Assembly: GCA_003231035.1 (NCBI GenBank)
Contig: QIHU01000273.1
Coordinates: 1 to 6,537 of the forward strand
DNA length: 6,537 nt
Direction: 5' to 3'
DNA from: Acidobacteriota bacterium
GTDB taxonomy: Bacteria > Acidobacteriota > Thermoanaerobaculia > Multivoradales > SZUA-115
Shown here: positions 1-6,537 of the stretch, piece by piece
How the letters are laid out: each line of letters starts with the position of its first letter
How positions within the stretch are numbered: position 1 is the first letter of the stretch
Made by a program: the position numbers and the translations under genes
The notes under the pieces: generated by a model
Database searches by the model: none
Told to the model about the DNA's origin: nothing
The model's input: only the letters and a program-made list of their open reading frames with translations

Positions 1-265
1 CGGAGCCGAAGAGGTCGACCCCCGCCGGCACCAGGGTGGCCCCCATCGACTGGGTCAGTCCACGGGCTCCGGCCCAGCGTCCGGTGCCCTGAGTGATGAT
101 CTGGGCAGTAATCACCAGGAAGAGGAAGGAGCCGTCCGAAAGCGGAATCAGGTGGGTCGCCGCTGGCCCGACCGAGCTGATCGAGCTGCCGTCGGCGAAG
201 CGCCAGAGGGCGATGGTGTTGGCGCTCACCGGCACATGCTCGACCGGGCCCACCGGCTGGTCCAT
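1..265 (-). CDS. barrel-like C-terminal segment, probably the continuation of the preceding gene in another frame; partial
   Basis: This frame is one base offset from the 813-226 frame and is open through the left edge. It begins to make protein-like sense near 304, and the first ATG is at 265. From that ATG the visible 88 residues include VPVSANTIALWRFADGSS (11-28) and a beta-rich run ending in TQGTGRWAGARG (58-69). This is the G-x-G-x-(F/W)-x-G-A-x-G turn typical of dirigent/allene-oxide-cyclase-like barrels, and it resembles residues 220-230 of the operon's first gene. No Shine-Dalgarno sequence precedes ATG 265, and a separate gene would overlap the previous one by 40 bases, unlike the 4-base overlaps elsewhere. 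I therefore favour one frameshifted gene over two genes. The real end lies outside the window. Confidence 0.6.
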   Translation of the reverse strand, partial: MDQPVGPVEHVPVSANTIALWRFADGSSISSVGPAATHLIPLSDGSFLFLVITAQIITQGTGRWAGARGLTQSMGATLVPAGVDLFGS

Positions 266-813
266 CGGGCTAGCCGGCGGCGAGGGGCGACCCAAGAGCT
301 GCTGGGCAGGGCCTCCCAGGTGCCTTCGTGAACGCCGTCCTCCTGGCCGTCGATCTGAAACAAGCGGTTGGTCAAGGCAATGTAGCGTTTGTCGGCGCTG
401 AAGCGGCCCGTGCCCCGGGTGTAGGAGATCAGCACCTGTTCTCCGGCGCTCGAATGGGCGTCGAAGATCGGCAAGCGCGCGGTCGAGGGACAGCCAGCCG
501 CTCGCGCCGCCGCCGCCGCGACCCCCGAGGCGGCCGAGGCCACCGAAGAGACAGCGTCGGCGCCGCCCGCCGGCACGAATCCGAAAATGGCGCGCACGAT
601 CTCCCCCTGGATCTTCTCTCCCACATCGAAGGTCTGGCGCAGGTTCGCGCTGAACTGCGCCACCACGGTATCGGTCACGGCGCCGAACGATTCGGCGGCG
701 TCCGGCGCCCCCTTGAGCACCTCGGCCGGGTTGAGCAGTCGCGCCGCCTGGCGGGCGCTGTACAGCCCCATCGCCCAAGAGAAGCGCAACATGTTGCTAG
801 TCAGATCCTTCAT
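226..813 (-). CDS. hypothetical protein with helical N-terminus and Ala-rich linker; 3' end probably frameshifted
   Basis: The open frame encodes 195 residues from ATG 813, with a strong Shine-Dalgarno sequence just upstream. Residues 1-80 look like amphipathic helices, including MLRFSWAMGLYSARQAARLL (8-27); this recalls small phasin-like proteins that coat granules, but the likeness is only by eye. Residues 82-107 form an Ala/Gly-rich linker. Residues 112-165 turn beta-like (LISYTRGTGRF, then DKRYIALTNRLFQIDG). The last 25 residues become Arg/Trp/Ser-rich and unlike the rest, while the -1 frame from about 320 downward gives a sensible protein that matches the barrel segment at 265-1. I infer that the real product continues in that frame and that a one-base loss near 284-320 broke it, or that the sequence has an error there. 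If intact, the protein would exceed 271 residues. There is no signal peptide. Confidence 0.7.
   Translation of the reverse strand: MKDLTSNMLRFSWAMGLYSARQAARLLNPAEVLKGAPDAAESFGAVTDTVVAQFSANLRQTFDVGEKIQGEIVRAIFGFVPAGGADAVSSVASAASGVAAAAARAAGCPSTARLPIFDAHSSAGEQVLISYTRGTGRFSADKRYIALTNRLFQIDGQEDGVHEGTWEALPSSSWVAPRRRLARWTSRWARSSMCR
284..320 (-). other. probable frame-change zone
   Basis: Sense-strand coding quality moves here from the frame of the 813 start to the -1 frame. The stretch holds short C runs on the sense strand (304-306 and 284-287). One extra C in the 304-306 run would join the two frames as ...WEALPQQLLGRPSPPASP..., a smooth linker. No A- or T-rich slippery heptamer is present, so a sequence error or true mutation is more likely than programmed frameshifting. 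Confidence 0.5.
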
Positions 814-817
814 CGGT

Positions 818-825
818 CTCTCCTT
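818..825 (-). promoter_or_regulatory. ribosome binding site of the 813 gene
   Basis: The sense strand reads AAGGAGAG, partly overlapping the TAA stop of the CRTAC1-type gene. The GGAG core ends 6 bases before ATG 813. It is the only near-consensus Shine-Dalgarno site in the window and fixes the start of this gene. It also marks the only junction with a gap instead of an overlap. Confidence 0.85.
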
Positions 826-3184
826 ATCTCGCTGTGTCCGCGGACACGGTGTCTACTTTCGCTGGGTCCGCGGGAGGCTGAGCGGTGCGGTCGGCGACGA
901 CGGTCGGGCGCGTTCTTGCGATCGAGCCACAGGCCGCCTCGTCCAGAATGTGAAGCTGGTTGAGTTCGGCGCGGTAGGAATGGTGGCAACCGGAGACCGG
1001 CCAGAAGACTCGAACCTCGCGGATGCGCACCGCATCCAGGAGGCCGAGGTGAGCCAGGTAGGGAGCGCTGCCGAATCCCGTCTTGTTGTCCATGTGATAG
1101 CGGCGCAGGATCTCCTCGCCACCGGCCGCCTCGGCCACCACGGTGATCCGGGCTCCGACCCCGAAGCGGTTGGTCCGCCGGCCGCGCAGCCGAATCTTGA
1201 CCCACGAACGGTCGAGGTCACTCTCGTTGACGAAGAGTTGGTTGGGCCAGTTGTCGGCCGGCCACATGCCGCCGAGCGCCGAGTAGACGTCTTGGTCGCC
1301 GTCGTCGTCAAAATCGAAGAAGACGATGCCGTGGCCTTTCTGAATGGTGCCAAAACCTTCCAGCATCGAGATGTTCTCGAGTTGGCCACTACAATTGCGA
1401 CCTTCCCGCACACCCAGGTACATCAGGTTGGGGAGCACGAACCAACCCTCGGGATTCCCGGTCCCTAAATAGAAGTCGAGGCAGCCGTCATTGTCGAGGT
1501 CTCCATACGAGGCGCCCATGGTCGCCATCGGCATGTCACCGGCGAAAAAGTCGTTGCGCTCGTCGAACTCGCCATCCTCACGCTGGAGCAGGATGGTGCT
1601 GTGGCCCGACTTGAAACTCTCCAGCCCCTCGCCGAAGACAGTCATCTGGGTGCTGGTGGTGGCGTCGCTAAACCCACCCTGAAAGAGGTCGAGCCTGCCG
1701 TCGTGGTCGACATCGACAAAGGCGGCGTAGAAGCCGGACTCGCGGCGCCCGAGGGGTAAGACGGGGTGGAAGCGGCCGTCGTCGCCCTGGTTCAGCAACC
1801 GGCTCGCCCCCCGCACCGGGCTCGAGAGGAAGAGGTCGGCATCGCCATCGCCATCGTAGTCGCCGAAGGTGGCACCCACGTAGTAGGCATCGTCGACCAC
1901 CGCCGCCAGCCCCATCTCAGCGGTGCGATCGACGAAGTGGCCGCCCTGGTTGAGAAAGAGGGTCGAGTTCATCCGCGGCTTGCCGGGCAGGCCGGCGACG
2001 AAGGGCATCGCCATCCCCCACTGGGCGAGAAAGAGATCTAGGTCGCCGTCGTTGTCCACATCGCCCCAAGCCGAGGTCCACGAGGCGGCGAGCAAGCCGG
2101 GCTCCGCCGCCGCGGCGAGGCCGCTGGCCACCGTGGTGTCGACGAAATGGCCGCCTCCGACGTTGCGAAAGAGTCGGTAGCGGTCGAAGGGGCGAGCGAC
2201 GAAGAGGTCCATCCAGCCGTCGTTGTCGTAGTCGGCGGCGGAAATACTGAAGGGCTGGGTGACGCCGCCTAGGCCAACCTCGGCGGTCGCGTCAACAAAC
2301 TGACGGCCGCCTTGGTTGCGATAGAAGCGCACCGTTTGGAAGGCGCCGCCGGTCACTAGGTCCAAATCCCCATCGCCGTCGAAGTCCTCAACCGCCACCC
2401 CGCGGCCGGCATCGGCGGTCGCCACCCCCAGCTCCGCGGCCCGATCCACGAAGGAGAGGTGAGCGTTGCGCTGGGCGACGGCATCGGCGCGCTCGCCATA
2501 GAAACGATCGATGAACGGCGTGTCGATCCGGTATCGTGCCGGCACCTCCCGCCGGAAGTCACCGACCGTCATGGCGCTGAAGGAGAGCAGCCAGCGGTAG
2601 AGCGGATCGTGCGGCGAGTAGCGATCGAGCAGCCGTTCGAAGGTGGCCATCGCCTGGCGTGAGAACTCGGGGCGCGAATGTCGCCGTTCGAGCGGCAGAG
2701 TGCAGTAGCTCGCCGTGTCGTGGTGCACCTCGCTCCGGCCCTCAGCTGTCGCTAGAACCGGGGCCAGGCAGTTGTCCGCCTCCGCCGCTCGCAAGTAAGC
2801 CATGGCGAGCCAGAAGAGCCGTTCCTCGTTGTCTCCTTCCTCCGCCACCAGCCGCTCCAAGCAACTCGCCGCGGGCGCGAATTCGCCGCGGTGAAAGGCG
2901 AGAACACAGCTTCCCAGACCGCGCTCGTCCTCACCGTTGCCGAAGGCGTAGACCCCGGTCTCCGGATCGCGTTCTAGTTTCTCCATGTACTCGACCCAGT
3001 AGCGGATGCAGCGAAACAGGTTGCGACTCTCCACCACGCTCGCTTGGCGAATTTGGTGCACCAGCCCGATGGAGATACCGGGGTAGCGGGCATAGGCCAG
3101 GGTGCCAAAGGCGGCGCAGGCGACCATCGCGACGAGGGCACTAAGGGCTAGGCGACGCAAAATGACGGCTCGTCGGCTCTTCAC
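824..3184 (-). CDS. exported CRTAC1-family protein (FG-GAP/VCBS beta-propeller with ASPIC/UnbV domain)
   Basis: The protein has 786 residues and starts at a GTG that overlaps the patatin stop (GTGA). A basic N-terminus, hydrophobic residues 12-31 and AYA at 30-32 form a signal peptide, so export is likely. Residues 35-240 are helical and TPR-like (about 100-140 and 175-210) and hold five cysteines (59, 93, 108, 139, 161). Seven intact calcium-loop motifs DxDxDGxxD follow, starting at residues 267, 318, 375, 442, 491, 562 and 624. This number fits a complete seven-bladed integrin-type propeller. Residues about 660-745 match the ASPIC/UnbV domain (NRFGVGARITV at 672-682, VRIREVRVFWP at 719-729). 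The last 35 residues are Pro/Ala-rich and probably disordered. Family members are secreted or surface proteins thought to bind partners; no enzymatic activity is established. Here it follows a lipase gene directly. The domain calls are secure; the role is not. Confidence 0.95.
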   Translation of the reverse strand: MKSRRAVILRRLALSALVAMVACAAFGTLAYARYPGISIGLVHQIRQASVVESRNLFRCIRYWVEYMEKLERDPETGVYAFGNGEDERGLGSCVLAFHRGEFAPAASCLERLVAEEGDNEERLFWLAMAYLRAAEADNCLAPVLATAEGRSEVHHDTASYCTLPLERRHSRPEFSRQAMATFERLLDRYSPHDPLYRWLLSFSAMTVGDFRREVPARYRIDTPFIDRFYGERADAVAQRNAHLSFVDRAAELGVATADAGRGVAVEDFDGDGDLDLVTGGAFQTVRFYRNQGGRQFVDATAEVGLGGVTQPFSISAADYDNDGWMDLFVARPFDRYRLFRNVGGGHFVDTTVASGLAAAAEPGLLAASWTSAWGDVDNDGDLDLFLAQWGMAMPFVAGLPGKPRMNSTLFLNQGGHFVDRTAEMGLAAVVDDAYYVGATFGDYDGDGDADLFLSSPVRGASRLLNQGDDGRFHPVLPLGRRESGFYAAFVDVDHDGRLDLFQGGFSDATTSTQMTVFGEGLESFKSGHSTILLQREDGEFDERNDFFAGDMPMATMGASYGDLDNDGCLDFYLGTGNPEGWFVLPNLMYLGVREGRNCSGQLENISMLEGFGTIQKGHGIVFFDFDDDGDQDVYSALGGMWPADNWPNQLFVNESDLDRSWVKIRLRGRRTNRFGVGARITVVAEAAGGEEILRRYHMDNKTGFGSAPYLAHLGLLDAVRIREVRVFWPVSGCHHSYRAELNQLHILDEAACGSIARTRPTVVADRTAQPPADPAKVDTVSADTAR

Positions 3185-4434
3185 CTCACGACCCCGCTCT
3201 GATCGATGGCCGGCGCCGCCAGCGGCCGCGCCCCCGCGGCGTCAATCAGTACGCAACCCGCCGCTTTGCAGTCGTGATGAATGGCGTCGACAAAGCCACG
3301 CTGAATCAACCGACGGAGGCGATCGAACTTCAGGTTCAAGAAGCCGAGCTCGCCCCCAAGGCTGTCGATCGGCCGATAGCGATGGATGGTCAGCGGTTTA
3401 TAGCGCAGCCCTGCCCGCGCCCGGGTGGCGATCTTCGGACCCACCTTGGCGAGAACCTCCGCCTCGGCCCCTGCCAGTTGCACTCCGCCCGCCAACCGCT
3501 CGAGCAGCGCGAGGCCGCGGTTGATCTCGGCGGCGTCGCCGATGTCGTCATTGACCGCCGCCGCCCAGCTGATCTGGACCATCCGGTAGATGGTCTCGAC
3601 GGTGTTCTCGAAATGGGGCAACGGGATGTCCTTGATCATCGGGTCCAGGTAGATGACGTGGAGATCGCGCGCACCGGCGCGAATCGCAGGCCGTAGCGGG
3701 GTGTTTTGGACCACGCCGCCGTCGACCAAGAGTTGAGAACCATAGGCGAGCGGCGAGAAGAACCCGGGCAGCGAACCCGAGGCGACGATCGCCTCCGGCC
3801 CCTGGCTGCCCGCCAGTTCCAGGTTGGTGAACAACCGAGACTTACCGGTCAGCCAGTTGGTGGCCAGCACTTGCAGCTCGATCACCCCGTTAGCGCGTTG
3901 GATTCCCTCGAACGAAATGTTGCGGCGCACCGAATCCAAGAAGGGTTCGGCCGAGATAAAGCTGGCGAAGTTCAGTAGCTCGACCAGCCGTTGATCGAGA
4001 GATTCATCACGGCTGGTGAGCAAGTGGCCAAGGCGGCTGGAGAAGTCGGCGATCAGTCCCGGGGCGTCGCGCGCTAGGTCGATCAGCGGCCGGAAGGGGT
4101 TGGGAAAGTAGCGCCGCGGGTCGAGCACCCGGGTTGGATCGACCACCAGCCGGAAGAAGCCGTTGCTGCCGTCGGGCTTTCGCGCCAGTTCGGTCAACCA
4201 GACCGTCTCCAGGTTGCCCGCCGTCGCCGGCCCGTCCTTCTGCATGTGGCCGGCCAAGTAGGCGCCGTTGAAGCCGCCGATCGAGGCGCCAGAGATGATC
4301 TCCACTTCGAGCGGTTTGTGGTTGGTGGAAGGGGAAGCGCCGGTCAGCAACGCCTTGAGCACGCCGACCCCGTAGGCCCCGTCGGCACCGCCGCCCGAGA
4401 GCACCAGGGCGCGCTTGCCGGGCCCCGGGCTCAT
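3181..4434 (-). CDS. patatin-like phospholipase / acyl hydrolase
   Basis: The protein has 417 residues and belongs to the patatin-like serine hydrolases, which cleave acyl esters of phospholipids or other lipids through a Ser-Asp dyad. Visible landmarks are the oxyanion loop SGGGADGAYG (13-22), the nucleophile elbow GASIG with Ser51, the block ASGSLPGFFSP (218-228), and the DGG motif with catalytic Asp238 followed by VVQNTPL. The usual Arg/Lys of the oxyanion loop is Asp18 here; as I recall, some bacterial subfamilies also have an acidic or Asn residue near this place, so activity is still likely. About 170 residues follow the Asp, with a helical stretch (about 270-330) and no known domain that I can name. 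No signal peptide is present, suggesting a cytoplasmic enzyme. ATG at 4434 overlaps the preceding stop as ATGA; longer in-frame starts up to 4773 would run inside the upstream gene with Arg/Pro-rich sequence and were rejected. The substrate is unknown. Confidence 0.93.
   Translation of the reverse strand: MSPGPGKRALVLSGGGADGAYGVGVLKALLTGASPSTNHKPLEVEIISGASIGGFNGAYLAGHMQKDGPATAGNLETVWLTELARKPDGSNGFFRLVVDPTRVLDPRRYFPNPFRPLIDLARDAPGLIADFSSRLGHLLTSRDESLDQRLVELLNFASFISAEPFLDSVRRNISFEGIQRANGVIELQVLATNWLTGKSRLFTNLELAGSQGPEAIVASGSLPGFFSPLAYGSQLLVDGGVVQNTPLRPAIRAGARDLHVIYLDPMIKDIPLPHFENTVETIYRMVQISWAAAVNDDIGDAAEINRGLALLERLAGGVQLAGAEAEVLAKVGPKIATRARAGLRYKPLTIHRYRPIDSLGGELGFLNLKFDRLRRLIQRGFVDAIHHDCKAAGCVLIDAAGARPLAAPAIDQSGVVR
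3191..3200 (-). promoter_or_regulatory. AGAGCGGGGT element before the CRTAC1-type start (copy 2)
   Basis: This is an exact second copy of the 10-mer, again ending 6 bases before the overlapping start (GTG 3184) and encoding Ser-Gly-Val near the patatin C-terminus. The bases between it and the start differ from copy 1. Its role in ribosome binding is inferred from position; it is not a consensus Shine-Dalgarno sequence. Confidence 0.45.
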
Positions 4435-5732
4435 GAACTCACCCCGCTCTTGACCCACTCGGGAATGCGCTCCGAGTCGAGCCAGTCGGGGATCTGGCGC
4501 CAGGTCAGCAAGGAGCTGGTGATCATCGTGTAGTACTGGTTGAAGTGGAAGATGAGGAAGAACTTCTCCAGATCCGCCTTCGAGATACAAAAGCGGGCCG
4601 AGGCCTGGCCGAGGGTCAGCAGGTTGGCCAGGGTGATGCCGGTGGTGACCGGATCGAACCCCCCTGGCCGGAAGGGCAGCCGCGCCGCCGCCTGTTGGAT
4701 CGAGGCCAGCCAGGAAGCGGTCTCGGCGCTCCCCAGAAAACGGTCCACCAGGCGCGCGCCGCGCAGCGCCCAATCGAGTGGATCGAGGGAGAGGTCGAGG
4801 ATGCGCCGGGGGCGGTTGACCACGAAGGGCATGCGCACCCGCACCTGGCTGTCGTCGGCGACGGTGAAGGTGAAGAGCTGGAAGCCGGCGTCAAAGCGAC
4901 CGGGGCCGTAAGCCAGGATGCTGTCGTCATCGGGAGCGCGCAGCATGGCGTAGCCGAATTGATACCGCCCCACGCAGCCAGCAGAGGGCTTCGCGTCGTC
5001 TTCCACGAAGGCCCGGTGCAAAATCACCAGCTGCGACTCGGGCAGTGGCAACTCGAAGCGAGGCAGGCTGGGATCGAGCGGGAAAGAGAGGGCGAAATCG
5101 AAGATCTGGACGTTGGCGACCACCCACTCGTAGCGCTCGAAGAGTTCTCGTTGGTCGATGATGGCAAAGCTCTCGCCAGGCGGAAAACGGCCGATTCCGC
5201 CGCTCCCACGCAGCTTGTAGAAGAGCTGCTCGTAGCCAAAGCCCTCGCGCGAGATGGTCGCGGGGGGACAGAAACTCAGCAGATCGAGGGGGGCCGGCGG
5301 TGGTTTGGGTTGCCCCTCGGTCACCACCTGGGGCAGCCGGAAGTCGCTGATGCGCATGAAGTAACGCAGCGCGAACTCTCGCACCTCGCGGTTCCAGCGC
5401 CCGACGTCGCGGCCCTTGGTTTGGTCGTAGAAGACCCAAGGCACATCCCCCATCACCGGCAAACGGCCGGAGGGAATGGGAGCTTCGGCGAAGAAGCTGT
5501 ACCCGGTGTCGGGCCGATTGAATACCCGGCTGAGCTCGAAGCGCTCGCTGAAACCACCGCTCGCCTCCGCCTGGCGCCACCAGTCAAGCAGGGCGATGCC
5601 GTCGGCCAAGCAGGGGTCGACATTGGCCAGCAGCCGCTCCTCCGCCGGGCTCAGCGGAAGCTCGGGCGGGGCATACCCCGCCGCCGGGCTCTTGACCTGG
5701 TCGCCGGGTGATGGCTGGTCCAGGGGGATCAT
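4431..5732 (-). CDS. conserved-looking hypothetical protein, 433 residues
   Basis: I do not recognise this family. ATG at 5732 is preferred over the in-frame GTG at 5741 because it forms an ATGA overlap with the preceding stop, matching the two junctions downstream. The upstream ribosome-binding signal is weak (GGTGGGCGG), which fits coupling. The protein has no signal peptide and no clear transmembrane segment, so it is probably cytoplasmic or peripheral. Residues 1-30 are proline-rich and probably flexible. Residues 60-310 are rich in aromatic and beta-forming residues, with notable stretches FYDQTKGRDVGRW (101-113) and GFGYEQLFYKLRGSGGIGRF (164-183). The last 100 residues look helical and end in a Trp-rich tail (W411, W417, W426). 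It overlaps the patatin gene by 4 bases, so it may act with the lipase as a partner or substrate-handling protein; that is inference from position only. Confidence 0.85.
   Translation of the reverse strand: MIPLDQPSPGDQVKSPAAGYAPPELPLSPAEERLLANVDPCLADGIALLDWWRQAEASGGFSERFELSRVFNRPDTGYSFFAEAPIPSGRLPVMGDVPWVFYDQTKGRDVGRWNREVREFALRYFMRISDFRLPQVVTEGQPKPPPAPLDLLSFCPPATISREGFGYEQLFYKLRGSGGIGRFPPGESFAIIDQRELFERYEWVVANVQIFDFALSFPLDPSLPRFELPLPESQLVILHRAFVEDDAKPSAGCVGRYQFGYAMLRAPDDDSILAYGPGRFDAGFQLFTFTVADDSQVRVRMPFVVNRPRRILDLSLDPLDWALRGARLVDRFLGSAETASWLASIQQAAARLPFRPGGFDPVTTGITLANLLTLGQASARFCISKADLEKFFLIFHFNQYYTMITSSLLTWRQIPDWLDSERIPEWVKSGVSS
4441..4450 (-). promoter_or_regulatory. AGAGCGGGGT element before the patatin start (copy 1)
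   Basis: The sense-strand 10-mer AGAGCGGGGT ends 6 bases before ATG 4434, within the last codons of the 433-residue gene (Lys-Ser-Gly-Val). With the next bases it gives GGGGTGAG, a plausible weak ribosome-binding sequence for coupled reinitiation. The same 10-mer occurs at the same distance before the next gene's start. Confidence 0.45.
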
Positions 5733-6537
5733 GCCGCCCACCGGGCTCGAAAGCGGCCATCCGGGTCGTCCAACCCCAGAAGGTAGAGGTTCGCCAGGGT
5801 GCGCGGCTGCACGCTGACCACCGAGTTCATGGTCATGATGCCGGACGCCCCAGCGAAGATCCCGGTACCGCCGCTGATCGCGCCGAAGCCCCCGAAGCGG
5901 AAGGCGGGCAGGAGCTCGCCCGGCAGGGCGGTGCGCATCGAACGGCCCTCGCGCATGTCAGCGTGGAGGGTGCCGAGCGCTTCCCCGTGTGGGCTGTGGA
6001 ACTCAAATATCCCCTGATGGGTGGAGATCGGTGACACCGGCGGGAAGGACAAGGGGTTGAAGTTGAGCTTGGCGGCGACCGAGCCGACGCTCGCCCCCGG
6101 TAGGGTCCAAGCGACCAGGTCTCTCCAGCCACCCTCTTCGCTGGCGAAGCCTAGATCGACCACCCGCAAACGCTCGTAGACGTTGGAACCGAGCAGCCCT
6201 CGGGTCGACGAACAACGCAGGGTGACCCGGTGATTGAGATCGATCTCGCCCACGAAGGCCAGATAGGAGCGACCGGCGGGAAGCGGCTCCATGCAGGGCT
6301 CGCCCTCCGGCCGTAGCTGGGTGAGCAGATGGCCGGAAGGGTCCATCATCCGTGCCAAGATCTGGAGGCGCAGATGGCCAGACGGCTCTAGTGTACCGCT
6401 GGCGACCAGCGTACCGGCGAGACCTCGCAACTCCCCGCGCCCCTCGATCACTTCGAGCACCAAGGCGACCCCGACGGCACCATCGCCCCTCAAACTGGGC
6501 AAGGTGCTCCCAGTCCCGTGGGCACGCAAGCCGCTTC
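5729..6537 (-). CDS. 3' part of a beta-rich protein with a barrel-like C-terminal motif
   Basis: The frame stays open to the right edge of the window, so this is the C-terminal part (about 269 residues) of a longer protein. A TTG codon at 6529 could be a start, but nothing visible favours it and the frame continues above it. No family is recognised with certainty. The segment is rich in alternating hydrophobic and glycine residues, as in beta sheet. Counting from the TTG, residues 220-230 read GGTGIFAGASG, preceded by a beta-like stretch. This pattern is typical of dirigent/allene-oxide-cyclase-type barrels, where a short glycine-rich turn follows the last long strand. A similar block occurs at the other end of the operon (1-265). 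No membrane segment is visible. The stop codon overlaps the next start by 4 bases, so the two are probably translationally coupled. The reading frame is solid; the fold assignment is inference. Confidence 0.8.
   Translation of the reverse strand, partial: SGLRAHGTGSTLPSLRGDGAVGVALVLEVIEGRGELRGLAGTLVASGTLEPSGHLRLQILARMMDPSGHLLTQLRPEGEPCMEPLPAGRSYLAFVGEIDLNHRVTLRCSSTRGLLGSNVYERLRVVDLGFASEEGGWRDLVAWTLPGASVGSVAAKLNFNPLSFPPVSPISTHQGIFEFHSPHGEALGTLHADMREGRSMRTALPGELLPAFRFGGFGAISGGTGIFAGASGIMTMNSVVSVQPRTLANLYLLGLDDPDGRFRARWAA

Noticed and set aside
265..320. Programmed -1 frameshift signal
   Set aside because: No X-XXY-YYZ slippery heptamer was found in this stretch and I did not identify a convincing downstream stem by eye; a mutation or sequence error is simpler.
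506..520. GCC triplet run as a microsatellite
   Set aside because: It encodes part of the Ala-rich linker in frame and is only five units long, which is ordinary for GC-rich coding sequence.
587..1468. Plus-strand open frame of 293 codons opposite the CRTAC1-type gene
   Set aside because: It shares codon boundaries with the strongly supported CRTAC1-type frame for most of its length, and it crosses a gene junction. It is explained by antisense stop avoidance at high GC.
3116..3127. Lipobox around Cys23 of the CRTAC1-type protein
   Set aside because: The residues before the cysteine (Met-Val-Ala) fit the lipobox poorly, and an AYA signal peptidase I site follows at 30-32.
4435..4773. N-terminal extension of the patatin by 113 codons
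   Set aside because: It would lie inside the upstream gene in another frame and is Arg/Pro/Gly-rich. The patatin core begins right after ATG 4434, which has an ATGA overlap.
4545..5711. Plus-strand open frame of 388 codons opposite the 433-residue gene
   Set aside because: Its codon boundaries coincide exactly with those of the minus-strand gene, so its stops could only arise from TTA, CTA or TCA sense codons, which are rare in GC-rich genes. The product is compositionally odd and no start context stands out.
5733..5741. GTG at 5741 as start of the 433-residue gene
   Set aside because: ATG 5732 gives the same 4-base overlap seen at the next two junctions, and no ribosome-binding signal favours the GTG.

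Overview
The window is a compact, GC-rich (by eye roughly two-thirds G+C) bacterial segment in which every credible gene lies on the minus strand. Read right to left in transcription order it holds: (1) the 3' part of a beta-rich protein ending in a G-x-G-x-F-x-G-A-x-G barrel-like motif (6537-5729, open at the right edge); (2) a 433-residue protein of no family I recognise (5732-4431); (3) a patatin-like acyl hydrolase with a Ser51/Asp238 dyad (4434-3181); (4) an exported CRTAC1-type protein with seven calcium-binding FG-GAP/VCBS motifs and an ASPIC/UnbV domain (3184-824); (5) a protein with a helical, alanine-rich N-terminal part (813-226), whose natural continuation appears in another frame as a second barrel-like segment running off the left edge (265-1).

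The genes are packed as one likely operon. Genes 1/2, 2/3 and 3/4 overlap by 4 bases (ATGA, ATGA, GTGA), which indicates translational coupling. Genes 4 and 5 are 10 bases apart with a clear Shine-Dalgarno sequence. There is no intergenic space for an internal promoter or terminator; the operon promoter and end lie outside the window. No RNA gene, mobile element, CRISPR array or long repeat was seen. An identical 10-mer sits at the same distance before the start codons of genes 3 and 4.

The organism cannot be named from this. High GC, tight overlaps and a CRTAC1/ASPIC-UnbV protein with a helical N-terminal domain fit an environmental lineage such as Acidobacteriota, Planctomycetota or Myxococcota; this is inference only.

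Functionally, the segment pairs a probably cytoplasmic serine lipase/acyl hydrolase with a secreted beta-propeller protein and three poorly known proteins, two of which carry similar barrel-like C-terminal segments. Lipid or lipid-like polymer handling is the most natural theme, but only the patatin supports it directly. The main anomaly is the apparent single-base frame change in the last gene near 284-320.
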